Assembly: GCA_038329895.1 (NCBI GenBank)
Contig: JBBQNM010000003.1
Span: 16,051-80,050, forward strand
From: Mayfieldus sp038329895
GTDB lineage: Bacteria > Actinomycetota > Thermoleophilia > Solirubrobacterales > 70-9
Length of the DNA: 64,000 nucleotides
Reading direction: 5' to 3'
Positions 1 to 8,059 of this stretch are shown here, piece after piece. A program made the translations under genes and the position numbers. The notes beneath the pieces are model-generated. The model did no database searches, was not told the origin of the DNA, and saw only the letters and a program-made list of their open reading frames with translations. The first letter of the stretch is position 1. Each line of letters begins with the position of its first letter.

Positions 1-341
1 GCCACTGCCTGCCGCTGACCGCGGAGGGAATCCGAACCGCCTTCTACTTCGCAATCGCCTGCGGCCGCGAACTGCGGGGGGTCCACGTAGGCGCCAAGCC
101 CCGCCAGCGCGCGCTCGCCGACTACGCGGCCTTCTCGGATGCCCATCGCTGGAAGTTCGAGGGGATACTGCGGGTTCAGCAGCTGATCCCGAGGGTGCCG
201 CCGCGACTGCTGGCGGTAGCGCTGAAGGGGATGGCGAGCAAGAGGTTCGTCGATTGGTCGTTCGGCCACTACCTCAACATCGCGCCACCGGAGTTCGTGC
301 AGAGCGCGCCGCGCCCCAGTGAAGCCCGCGTCGCCGCCTGA
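1..341 (+). CDS. Geranylgeranyl-reductase-family FAD oxidoreductase, C-terminal fragment
   Basis: The reading frame is open from nucleotide 3 to a TGA at 339-341, giving the last 112 residues of a gene that begins before the window. The fragment starts with a stretch like LPLTAEGIRTAFYFAIACGR, the conserved C-terminal helix of FAD-binding proteins related to geranylgeranyl reductase, where Gly-Ile contacts the flavin. The rest is a basic helical tail typical of these reductases (menaquinone or lipid isoprenoid saturation). The Rossmann GxGxxG part lies outside the window, so the substrate cannot be assigned. It converges on the transporter gene 5 nt downstream. Confidence 0.6.
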   Translation, partial: HCLPLTAEGIRTAFYFAIACGRELRGVHVGAKPRQRALADYAAFSDAHRWKFEGILRVQQLIPRVPPRLLAVALKGMASKRFVDWSFGHYLNIAPPEFVQSAPRPSEARVAA

Positions 342-346
342 CGGCG

Positions 347-784
347 TCAGCGGACGACGAGAACGGTCCCGACCAGCAACAGGGCGACCCCGAGGATGCG
401 CAGCGGGGAGAGAGCCACCTGCTGGAGGCCGAGGATGCCGAGCCGATCGGCGACCACCGACGCGGTTAGCTGGCCGGCTACGGTCGCCGCCGCCACGCCG
501 CCGGCGCCGATCGAGCTGACGGCCACCAGCGCGTTGGCGACGTAGATCGCGCCCAGCAGCCCGCCCAACAGGTAGTACCAGCGCACGTCGGTGGCGTGGG
601 AGATCCCGCCGGCCTTTCCGCTCACCACGACGATCAGCAGCAGCGCGGCGGTCCCGACCAGAAACGAGATCAGCGCCGCGGCCAGGTCACCGCTCGCCTT
701 GCCGAGCCCCGCGTTGATCGGAGCCTGGAGGGCGATCAGGCCCCCGGCGCCCGCCGTGAGGATGACCGCTGTTCCCTTATCCAC
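347..784 (-). CDS. DMT-superfamily transporter, YdcZ/DUF606 type
   Basis: 145 residues, almost entirely hydrophobic, with four to five membrane helices (residues about 5-25, 34-55, 68-92, 95-112, 128-145). An early QAPINAGLGK motif and the small size match the half-size YdcZ/DUF606 members of the drug/metabolite transporter superfamily, which act as inner-membrane dimers with unknown substrates. Translation starts at GTG. The gene is divergent from the sigma factor gene, the two sharing about 105 bp of intergenic DNA with a small CGGCCG...CGGCCG hairpin. Substrate unknown. Confidence 0.75.
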   Translation of the reverse strand: MDKGTAVILTAGAGGLIALQAPINAGLGKASGDLAAALISFLVGTAALLLIVVVSGKAGGISHATDVRWYYLLGGLLGAIYVANALVAVSSIGAGGVAAATVAGQLTASVVADRLGILGLQQVALSPLRILGVALLLVGTVLVVR

Positions 785-888
785 CTCTCACCACCGTGAT
801 CTTTTCGTCCAGCACGTGTTATCTCCATGCGGCCGTACCCGGCCGCCGTGCTGTCATATCAGGACCAGCACGTTCGCGATCCGGTCAA

Positions 889-2160
889 ATGCCCCCGCCA
901 CCCCCCAACAGCGTCGCCTCTCGGCTCTTCCTTGGCCCCGCCCTGAGGACGCAGCCGGACCGGCGGCTGGTCTCACTGGTGCGCAACGGCTACGAGACCG
1001 CCTTCGAGGAGATCGTTCGCCGATACGGCAAGCCGCTCGGCCGCTACGCGGCGGCGATCGTTCCCTCGCACCGTGCCGAGGACGTCACCCAGGACGCCTT
1101 CTCCAAGGCCCTGCTGGCGCTGCGGGACACCGACAAGGAGATCGAGCTGAGGCCTTGGCTGTACCGGATCGTCCGCAACACGGCGCTCAACAACCTCCGC
1201 GACCAACCGGCGGTCACTGCTCCGCTGCACGAGGGCATCGACGGCGTCGAGACTCCCCCAGAGGCCGCCGAGCGCCGCGAGGAGATCGCCGAGCTGCTGC
1301 TGCGGCTGCGTGCCCTACCCGATCCGCAGCGCGCGGCGATCGTGATGCGCGAGCTGGAGGGGCTGAGCCACGAGGAGATCGCCGCCGCACTCGGCCTCAG
1401 CGGCGGCGCGGCCCGGCAGACGATTTACCGGGCGCGCCGGGCGCTGCGCAACGGCGCCGGCATGCTGGTGCCGGTCCCGGTCCTGCACTACCTGCTCGAC
1501 CCGACGATCGGCGACGCGGTCGCCGGTGCGGGCTTGGGGAGCGCGGCGGCAGCGGGGGCGGGTGTCGCCGGAGCTTCGGCGGGCGGCGCCGGGGCAGGGG
1601 TCGCAATGAAGGCGGGGCTGGCTACGGTCTTGGTGGCCGGATCGGTGGGGACGGGCGTGGCGCTTCACAACTCTTCTCGCGACCACGGCTCCGCCTCGGC
1701 GTCCGAGACCTCCTCGAAGTCAGGCGAGCGAGACACTGCCGGCTCGCAGTCCGGCTCGACGAGCAACAGCGACCCCGGCGCCAGCGTCGAGAGCCATGGC
1801 GAGGGCGGCTTGAGTACCGGCGACCGCCATGGCGGTAACAGCGGGCGCGGGTCGGGAGACGATGGCTCCGGGAGCGACTCGCATGGAGGCCCCGGCCCCA
1901 GCGCGGGCACTTCCCACGAGGGCGGCTCGCACAGCGGCGATGGGTCCGGCGCGGACGACGGCTCCAGCCACCATGGCGACGGGTCTGGGCCGTCCGGCGG
2001 TGGCTCAGGGTCCGGCGGCTCGGGCTCCTCGGACGGCGGCTCGGGATCCGGTAGCTCAGGACCAGGAGGAGGAGGCGACGACGGTGGTTCGAGCGGGAGC
2101 GGCGACGGCGGGTCGGGCGGGGGCGACGATTCCTCGATTCTCCCGCCACTGGGCGACTAG
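889..2160 (+). CDS. ECF-like sigma factor with transmembrane segment and Ser/Gly-rich tail
   Basis: 423 residues from ATG 889; the frame stays open upstream to 796 but homology begins after 889. Sigma-70 region 2 is at about residues 25-105 (AEDVTQDAF, RPWLYRIVRN) and region 4 at about 130-185 (LPDPQRAAIVMRE, LSHEEIAAALGLS). An Ala/Gly linker leads to one hydrophobic helix at about 243-262 (LATVLVAGSVGTGVAL). The last 160 residues are almost only Ser, Gly, Asp and His, predicted disordered and outside the cell. No separate anti-sigma gene is adjacent, so the tail may itself tether or regulate the factor. Sigma domains are clear; the role of the tail is inference. Confidence 0.85.
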   Translation: MPPPPPNSVASRLFLGPALRTQPDRRLVSLVRNGYETAFEEIVRRYGKPLGRYAAAIVPSHRAEDVTQDAFSKALLALRDTDKEIELRPWLYRIVRNTALNNLRDQPAVTAPLHEGIDGVETPPEAAERREEIAELLLRLRALPDPQRAAIVMRELEGLSHEEIAAALGLSGGAARQTIYRARRALRNGAGMLVPVPVLHYLLDPTIGDAVAGAGLGSAAAAGAGVAGASAGGAGAGVAMKAGLATVLVAGSVGTGVALHNSSRDHGSASASETSSKSGERDTAGSQSGSTSNSDPGASVESHGEGGLSTGDRHGGNSGRGSGDDGSGSDSHGGPGPSAGTSHEGGSHSGDGSGADDGSSHHGDGSGPSGGGSGSGGSGSSDGGSGSGSSGPGGGGDDGGSSGSGDGGSGGGDDSSILPPLGD

Positions 2161-2243
2161 ACCAACCGTCCAACCCGCGTGACCTTGGCGCCCGGCTCGG
2201 GTTTTATGGCCATCTGATGCAACTACCGACGGAGGCAACCTCA

Positions 2244-2906
2244 ATGTCCTGCAATCGATACAGACCCCTGATGGTGCTTGTCGCGAGCTGTCTGGGCCTC
2301 GTCGCCCTGCTCGCCCTGCCATCCGGGGCGGCGGCCAGGGACCGCAACCACGACCGCATCCCCGACCGCTGGGAGAAGGCGCACCACCTTTCGCTGAAGG
2401 TCAACCAGGCCCGCCGAGACCAGGACCGAGACGGTCTCAGGAACCGGGGCGAGTTCCTGGCCAGCGACCTGCCGCACGACGAAGACACCGATGGCGACAG
2501 CACGGAGGATGGCAATGAAAACGCCGGAACCATCGAGTTGTTCCAGGGCGGCGTCCTGACGATCAATCTGTTCTCCGGCGGCACCTTGACCGGGACCGTC
2601 ACGCCGGACACCGAGATTGATTGCACGGGCGTGGACGAGCCCAACGGCGACAACAACGACGGCGATCACGAGAGCGAGTCGGGTGACGATCGCCTCGCAC
2701 GCCACGGGGAGAACAGCGGGCCCGACAGTGGGAACAGCGGCCCCAGCTCTGACAACGAGGGCAACGACGAGGCCGATGAGAACGACGAGCAGGGTGAAAC
2801 CGACTGCTCGACGGCCGATCTCACGCCCACGACGGTAGTCCACGAGGCCGAGGTCACCGGCAGCGGGACCAGCACCGTGTTCGAGGAGATCGAGCTGGTC
2901 AAGTAG
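2244..2906 (+). CDS. Secreted Asp-rich protein with EF-hand/TSP3-like calcium loops
   Basis: 220 residues. ATG 2244 is chosen over ATG 2217 because GGAGG (2231-2235) lies 8 nt before it. Residues 1-32 form a signal peptide (LVALLALPSGAAA). Mature residues about 33-95 hold DxDxDG-type loops (DRNHDRIPDRWE, DQDRDGLRNRGEF, DEDTDGDS) like thrombospondin type 3 or dockerin calcium sites. A beta-rich segment follows, then a highly acidic Asn/Asp/Glu linker and a second short beta segment, each with one Cys. It lies 83 nt after the sigma factor gene on the same strand. Probably an exported calcium-binding surface protein; exact role unknown. Confidence 0.65.
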   Translation: MSCNRYRPLMVLVASCLGLVALLALPSGAAARDRNHDRIPDRWEKAHHLSLKVNQARRDQDRDGLRNRGEFLASDLPHDEDTDGDSTEDGNENAGTIELFQGGVLTINLFSGGTLTGTVTPDTEIDCTGVDEPNGDNNDGDHESESGDDRLARHGENSGPDSGNSGPSSDNEGNDEADENDEQGETDCSTADLTPTTVVHEAEVTGSGTSTVFEEIELVK

Positions 2907-2927
2907 CTCCTCCTCAGATCGATCTCG

Positions 2928-2953
2928 AAAAGGGCGGCGAGAGCCGCCCTTTT
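2928..2953. terminator. Bidirectional intrinsic terminator
   Basis: Perfect 11-bp stem (AAAAGGGCGGC / GCCGCCCTTTT) with loop GAGA, ending in a T-run on either strand. It sits between the secreted protein stop (2906) and the convergent polA stop (2953-2955), so it can end both transcripts. It is the clearest intrinsic terminator in the window. Confidence 0.85.
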
Positions 2954-5571
2954 CATTTCGCTTCCAGCCAGTCCCTGCCGATGCCGATGTCCACCTCGAG
3001 CGGCGGGTCGAGGTCGAAAGAGCGACACATCTCCTTGCGGACAAGCTCCTCGGCCTGCTCCATCTCGGCCGTCGGGCCCTCGAACAGCAGTTCGTCGTGG
3101 ATCTGGAGGATCAGCCGCGTCTTCATTCCAGCCTCACGCAAGGCGACATGGCAGCGCACCATCGCCACCTTGATGATGTCGGCGGCGGTCCCCTGAATCA
3201 CCGTGTTGACGGCCAGCCGCTCGCCAAGCCGCCGGGTCTGCACCTGGCCCGAGCGCAGCTCCGGGATCGGGCGGCGGCGGCCCATCAGCGTGGTCACGTA
3301 GCCATCCGCCTGGGCGCGCTCGATCGTCTCCTCGCGGAAGGCGCGCACGGCCGGGAAGCGCTCCAGGTAGCGGGCAACGAACTCCTCCCCCTCGGCCTGC
3401 GGGATCGCGAGGCGATCGGCGAGCCCGAATCCGGTCAGCCCGTAGACGATCCCGAAGTTGACCATCTTCGCCTTCGAGCGCTGGCCGATGTCCACCTCCT
3501 CGCGCGGGATGTCAAAGACCTCCGAAGCCGTCGCCGCGTGAACGTCGTCGCCCTCCCTGAAGATCTTCTTCAGCACCTCCTCGTCGGCGACGTGGGCGAG
3601 CACCCGCAGCTCGACCTGGCTGTAGTCGGCGGAAAGCAGGCGCGCGCCCCGCTCGGCGACGAAGCAGGAGCGCAGCGGACGGCCCAGCTCGGTGCGGATC
3701 GGGATGTTCTGAAGGTTGGGATTGGTGCTGGACAGGCGCCCGGTGGTGGTCGCCGCCTGGTTGAAGGTCGTGTGGATGCGTCCTGTCTCCGGGTGGATCA
3801 GGTCGGGGAGGGTGTCGAGGTAGGTGCTCTTGAGCTTCGTCAGCTCGCGCCAGCTCTCGATCTTGGGGACGATCTCGTGCTCGTCACGGATCTGGGCAAG
3901 CACCCGGGCGTCGGTCGAGAAGCCGGTCTTGCCGCGCCGCTTGCGGGTCAGCTCCAGCTCCTCGAACAGGACCTGGGCGACCTGCTGGGGGGAGCCAATC
4001 GTGAACTCGTGCCCGGCAAGCTTGTGGATCTCGGACTCCAGCTTGGCGATCTGCTCCGCGAACCCCTCGCCGATCTCGGTCAGACGCTTGGCGTCGAGCT
4101 TGACCCCCTCGCGCTCCATCGCCGCCAGCACGTCGACCAGCGGAAGCTCGACCTCGCGCAGCAGGTCCTCAAGCCCCCACTCGGCAAGCCGCGGGCGCTG
4201 CAAGTCGGTGAGCTCGGCAACCAGCCGCGCCTCTTCGGGGGGCTCCAGGGCCGCCTCCGCCTCCTCCCCCAGCTCGAGCTGCTCGTCCCCGTCGCTCGTT
4301 CCTCGTTCCTCGTCCCTCGTGACGCCGAGTCCAGCGTCGGCCGTGAGCTCGACAAGGTCGTAGTTTCGCCGCGCGGGGTCGAGCAGGTAGGCGGCCAGCA
4401 TCGTGTCGTGCTCGAGCTCCAGGTCGACCCCCGCCTCGGCCGCGGCGGCAAGCAATCCATGCCGACCGCCCCCGAGCGACTTCGCATCGTGCACGATCAG
4501 GGGCTGCCCCGAGATCTCCTTGGCAAGCGCCTCCAAGTCGTTGGCCTCGCCGGTCAGCACCCGCTTGGCGTCGGCGGCGGCCCAGCGCCCGGCCGCAACC
4601 GCCAGGGCTACCGGGCCCTCGGCGAGATCAGCTGGCAACCCCTCCTCGGCCTCAACCTCCACCTCGCGCTCGATCTTGCGACCCGGGACCAGCGCTCCCT
4701 CCGGTAAGCCCTCCTCTAGCCGCTCGAGGATCGCGCGCAGCTCGAACTCGCGCGTGAACTCGCGCAGGCTCGACCGGTCGGGCTCGGCGGACATCAGCTG
4801 CTCGAGGTCGAGGCCGGTCTCGATGTCGAAGTGCATCGTCGCGAGTTGCTTGGAGACCCGGGCGTCGTCGGCGTGATCGGTGAGGTTCTGCTTGCGCTTC
4901 GCGCCGGAGACCTCGTCCACATTGGCCAGCACGTCCTCCAGCGAGCCGAATTCCTGCAGGAGCTGGGCGGCCGTCTTGTCGCCGATCCCCGGGACCCCGG
5001 GGATGTTGTCTGAGGTGTCGCCCTTCAGCCCGATCAGGTCGGTGACCAGCTCGGGCGGCACGCCGTAGCGCTCGATCACCCCGTCGCGGTCGTAGATCTT
5101 GGTGTCGGTGATGCCCCGCGACGTGGTCATCACGCGCACCCCATCCTCGACCACCTGGTAGACGTCGCGGTCGCCGGAGACGACCATCACCGGGATCTTC
5201 TGCTCGCGCGCCCGGCGAACCAGCGAGGCGATCACGTCGTCGGCCTCGTAGCCCTCCACCTTGACATTCTCGTAACCGAACGCCTCGACCAGCGGCATCA
5301 GGTGCGGCCATTGATCGGAGAGCAGATCGGGGCGAGGCTTGCGCTGCGCCTTGTAACCCTCGTATTGCTTTTCGCGGCCCGACATCCCGGCGTCCCATGC
5401 GACCACCACCGCCTTCGGGTCGTGCTCGGTGATGATCTTGACCAGCATCGAGGCGAGGCCGAAGATCGCGTTGGTCGGGCGCCCATCGGCGGTGGCGATC
5501 GACTCGGGCAGGGCGAAGAACGCCCGGTAGGCAAGCGAGTTGCCGTCGATCAGAAACAGCTCATCGGACAC
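2953..5571 (-). CDS. polA: DNA polymerase I
   Basis: 872 residues, GTG start, the usual bacterial length. The N-terminal 5'-3' exonuclease (about 1-290) has the flap-endonuclease aspartates (FLIDGNSLAYRAF, EADDVIASL, GLKGDTSDNIPGVPG). The middle (about 310-440) corresponds to the 3'-5' exonuclease fold but shows no DxE motif at its start, so proofreading is probably lost, as in Taq and Bacillus enzymes. The polymerase domain has motif A (DYSQVELRVLAH), motif B (RSKAKMVNFGIVYG) and motif C (QIHDELLFE). A heptamer repeat at 4298-4318 encodes an Asp/Glu/Arg insert in the linker. It fills gaps and removes RNA primers in the cytoplasm. Confidence 0.97.
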   Translation of the reverse strand: MSDELFLIDGNSLAYRAFFALPESIATADGRPTNAIFGLASMLVKIITEHDPKAVVVAWDAGMSGREKQYEGYKAQRKPRPDLLSDQWPHLMPLVEAFGYENVKVEGYEADDVIASLVRRAREQKIPVMVVSGDRDVYQVVEDGVRVMTTSRGITDTKIYDRDGVIERYGVPPELVTDLIGLKGDTSDNIPGVPGIGDKTAAQLLQEFGSLEDVLANVDEVSGAKRKQNLTDHADDARVSKQLATMHFDIETGLDLEQLMSAEPDRSSLREFTREFELRAILERLEEGLPEGALVPGRKIEREVEVEAEEGLPADLAEGPVALAVAAGRWAAADAKRVLTGEANDLEALAKEISGQPLIVHDAKSLGGGRHGLLAAAAEAGVDLELEHDTMLAAYLLDPARRNYDLVELTADAGLGVTRDEERGTSDGDEQLELGEEAEAALEPPEEARLVAELTDLQRPRLAEWGLEDLLREVELPLVDVLAAMEREGVKLDAKRLTEIGEGFAEQIAKLESEIHKLAGHEFTIGSPQQVAQVLFEELELTRKRRGKTGFSTDARVLAQIRDEHEIVPKIESWRELTKLKSTYLDTLPDLIHPETGRIHTTFNQAATTTGRLSSTNPNLQNIPIRTELGRPLRSCFVAERGARLLSADYSQVELRVLAHVADEEVLKKIFREGDDVHAATASEVFDIPREEVDIGQRSKAKMVNFGIVYGLTGFGLADRLAIPQAEGEEFVARYLERFPAVRAFREETIERAQADGYVTTLMGRRRPIPELRSGQVQTRRLGERLAVNTVIQGTAADIIKVAMVRCHVALREAGMKTRLILQIHDELLFEGPTAEMEQAEELVRKEMCRSFDLDPPLEVDIGIGRDWLEAK
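4298..4318. repeat. Heptamer repeat copy A (inside polA)
   Basis: Three tandem 7-bp units on the plus strand: GTTCCTC, GTTCCTC, GTCCCTC. The 21 bp keep the polA frame open and encode an EERGT-type stretch in the non-conserved linker before the polymerase domain. The same unit recurs at four other places in the window. Confidence 0.8.
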
Positions 5572-5641
5572 GGCGTGATCTTAGGTGGCGACGACAGGTT
5601 CCTATGATTGCCGCTCCCATGACCGCAAAGAGCGAAGGATC

Positions 5642-7099
5642 ATGAGTCCCGCACAGGCCCAATACAGCGTCACGATCCGGGTCGAGCTGGATGCCCGCCA
5701 GGAGCCGCTGGGCAAGCTGACCGCCGCGATCGCCGACGCCAGTGGACAGCTCCAAGGCGTCGACCTAGTGCCCGGTGCAGGCGCCGAGGGCAAGCGGGTT
5801 CGCGAGTTCACGATCGACGCGCGCGACCAGGAGCACTGGGAGCAGATCCTGCGCTCGATCGGCTCCACCCGCGGCGCCAAGGTGCTCGAGTACACCGACC
5901 GCACGATGCAGATGCACCGCGGCGGGAAGATCGAGCTGCGCAACAAGTACCCCCTGAAGACCCGCGACGACCTCTCGATGGCCTACACGCCGGGCGTGGC
6001 GCGGGTCTGCCAGGAGATCCACGCCGACCGCTCGAAGGCGTTCGAGTACACGATCAAGCGCAACACGGTCGCCGTGGTCTCAGACGGCTCGGCGGTGCTC
6101 GGCCTGGGCGACATCGGCCCCGAGGCGGCGATGCCGGTGATGGAGGGCAAGGCGATGCTGTTCAAAGAGTTCGCCAGCGTCGACGCCTTCCCGATCTGCC
6201 TCAACTCCCAGGACCCGGATCAGATCGTCCAGGCGGTCGAGCTCATGTCGCCGACCTTCGGCGGCATAAACCTCGAGGACATCGCGGCGCCGCGCTGCTT
6301 CGAGATCGAGGAGCGGCTGAAGGCCGCGCTCGACATCCCAATCTTCCACGACGACCAGCACGGGACCGCCGTGGTCGTGATGGCGGCGCTGTTCAACGCC
6401 CTGAAGATCGTCGGCAAGCCGATCGAGTCGCTGCGGGTCCTGATGGTCGGCCTCGGCGCCGCGGGCGTCGCGGTGACCAAGATGATGCTCGAGTCGGGGG
6501 TCAGCCACGTGGTCGGATGCGATCGCAGCGGCGCAATCTCGACCGAGCGCAACGACTACAAGACCGGCGGGATGTCGGACATCAAGCGCTGGTACGCGGA
6601 GGTCTCCAACCCTGAGAAGCTGACCGGGGACCCCGCCGACGTGATCGAGGGCATGGACCTGTTCATCGGCCTCTCGGGCCCCGGGATCATCCCGGCGCAG
6701 GCGCTGGAGAAGATGAACGACGACGCGATCGTCTTTGCGATGGCCAACCCGAACCCGGAGGTGATGCCGGAGGAGGCCGATCCGTACGTGCGGATCATGG
6801 CCACAGGGCGTTCGGACTATCCGAACCAGATCAACAACGTTCTCTGCTTCCCGGGAATCTTCCGCGGCGCGCTGGACGCCGGCGCCCCCTCGATCACCGA
6901 GGAGATGAAGCTCGCCGCCGCACACGGAATCGCCAACGTCGTCACCGAGGAGGACCTCTCCGAGGACTACATCATCCCCAGCGTCTTCAACCGCGAGGTG
7001 GCTCCCGCGGTCGCCGAGGCGGTGGTCGAAGAGGCGAAGCGCGACGGGATCGCCCGATTCAATCCGGAAACCGGCACCTTCGCGACTGTCGATGTGTGA
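5642..7099 (+). CDS. NAD(P)-dependent malic enzyme with N-terminal ACT domain
   Basis: 485 residues. ATG 5642 is chosen because AAGG precedes it and the protein then begins with the ACT domain; the upstream frame to 5585 looks non-coding. Residues about 5-80 form an ACT fold (YSVTIRVELDARQ), usually a small-ligand regulatory module. The malic enzyme N-domain follows (YTPGVARVCQEI with the catalytic Tyr; NTVAVVSDGSAVLGLGDIGP) and then the NAD-binding Rossmann domain (LMVGLGAAGVAVTKMM). Metal ligands are in FHDDQHGTAVV. It decarboxylates malate to pyruvate, linking the TCA cycle and C3 metabolites. Divergent from polA with 70 bp between; the stop is followed at once by a heptamer repeat. Confidence 0.93.
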   Translation: MSPAQAQYSVTIRVELDARQEPLGKLTAAIADASGQLQGVDLVPGAGAEGKRVREFTIDARDQEHWEQILRSIGSTRGAKVLEYTDRTMQMHRGGKIELRNKYPLKTRDDLSMAYTPGVARVCQEIHADRSKAFEYTIKRNTVAVVSDGSAVLGLGDIGPEAAMPVMEGKAMLFKEFASVDAFPICLNSQDPDQIVQAVELMSPTFGGINLEDIAAPRCFEIEERLKAALDIPIFHDDQHGTAVVVMAALFNALKIVGKPIESLRVLMVGLGAAGVAVTKMMLESGVSHVVGCDRSGAISTERNDYKTGGMSDIKRWYAEVSNPEKLTGDPADVIEGMDLFIGLSGPGIIPAQALEKMNDDAIVFAMANPNPEVMPEEADPYVRIMATGRSDYPNQINNVLCFPGIFRGALDAGAPSITEEMKLAAAHGIANVVTEEDLSEDYIIPSVFNREVAPAVAEAVVEEAKRDGIARFNPETGTFATVDV

Positions 7100-7105
7100 A
7101 CGCTC

Positions 7106-7133
7106 GTTCCTGGTTCCTAGTTCCTCGTTCCTC
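7106..7133. repeat. Heptamer repeat copy B (malic enzyme/epimerase gap)
   Basis: Four tandem units (GTTCCTG, GTTCCTA, GTTCCTC, GTTCCTC) fill most of the 54-bp gap between the malic enzyme stop and the next start codon. No promoter was recognised in the gap. Confidence 0.85.
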
Positions 7134-7153
7134 GGGGTTAGGGACATGGGCCG

Positions 7154-8059
7154 ATGAGGGTCCTGGTCACGGGAGCGAGCGGTCTGATCGGCGGGGCGCT
7201 CAGCGACGCGCTGCTTGCCCGCGGCGACGAGGTGGTCGGGTTGAGTCGCGACCCCGAGAAAGCGCGACAGACCAACCCGACTGTCCGTTGGTTTGCATGG
7301 CAGGCGACGCTCGAGCGCCCGCCGGCCGAGGCCTTCGAGGGTGTCGAGGGAGTCGTGAATCTGATCGGGGAGCCGATCAACCAGCGCTGGAACGAGGAGT
7401 CGAAGCGGCGGATCATGGAGAGCCGCCGAGCCAGCACCCACAACCTGGTGCAGGCGATCGGCGCGCTCCAGGACAGGCCCAAGGTGCTGGTCAGCCAGTC
7501 GGCGATCGGTTACTACGGGGACCGCGGCGAGGCGATCGTCGACGAGTCGGCGCCGCCAGGCTCCGGCTTCGCGGCCGAGGTCCCGGTCGAGTGGGAGCGC
7601 GCCGCCCACGAGGCCGACGGCCTGCTCAGGGTCGTGGTGGTTCGAAGCGGGCTCGTTCTCGACCCCGGTGACGGACTGCTCAAGCAGCTGCTGACTCCCT
7701 TCAAGCTCGGGGTCGGCGGGCCGATCGGGAGTGGCGACCAGTACATGTCGTGGATCCACATCGACGACGAGATCGCCCTGCTGCTGTGGGCGCTTGACGA
7801 CGAACAGGTGACCGGGACGCTCAACGCAACAGCGCCGAGCCCGGTCACGAATCGGGAGCTGTCGAAGGCGCTCGGACGAGTCCTGAGGCGCCCAGCCGTG
7901 TTGCCGGTTCCGGGCGTGGCGTTGAACGTGATGCTGGGCCGCGAGCTCGCCGAGACGGTTAAGGACGGCCAGCGCGTGCTACCGCGGCGCGCGCTCGACC
8001 TCGGGTTCACCTTCAAGCACCCCGATCTGGAGCCGGCGCTGCGCGACCTGCTGCGCTGA
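7154..8059 (+). CDS. TIGR01777 (YfcH-like) NAD-dependent epimerase/dehydratase family protein
   Basis: 301 residues, the family's usual length. It opens with the Rossmann motif VTGASGLIGGAL and has SQSAIGYYGDRGE, the characteristic YfcH/TIGR01777 stretch holding the SDR-like tyrosine, then VVRSGLVLDPGDG. A C-terminal DUF1731-type domain ends with RALDLGFTFKHPDLEPAL. It belongs to the extended short-chain dehydrogenases and binds NAD(P). The substrate is unknown throughout the family; cell-division or envelope roles have been suggested for relatives. Probably cotranscribed with the malic enzyme gene. It converges tightly on the next gene. Confidence 0.92.
   Translation: MRVLVTGASGLIGGALSDALLARGDEVVGLSRDPEKARQTNPTVRWFAWQATLERPPAEAFEGVEGVVNLIGEPINQRWNEESKRRIMESRRASTHNLVQAIGALQDRPKVLVSQSAIGYYGDRGEAIVDESAPPGSGFAAEVPVEWERAAHEADGLLRVVVVRSGLVLDPGDGLLKQLLTPFKLGVGGPIGSGDQYMSWIHIDDEIALLLWALDDEQVTGTLNATAPSPVTNRELSKALGRVLRRPAVLPVPGVALNVMLGRELAETVKDGQRVLPRRALDLGFTFKHPDLEPALRDLLR

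Noticed and set aside
854..867. 14-bp identity TCATATCAGGACCA shared by the sigma-gene leader and the leuS start (52901-52914)
   Set aside because: Only two copies, no symmetry and no shared context; chance cannot be excluded.
591..1838. A 415-residue plus-strand open frame over the transporter and sigma genes
   Set aside because: Arg/Pro-rich shadow translation; the two known families on the other frames explain the DNA.
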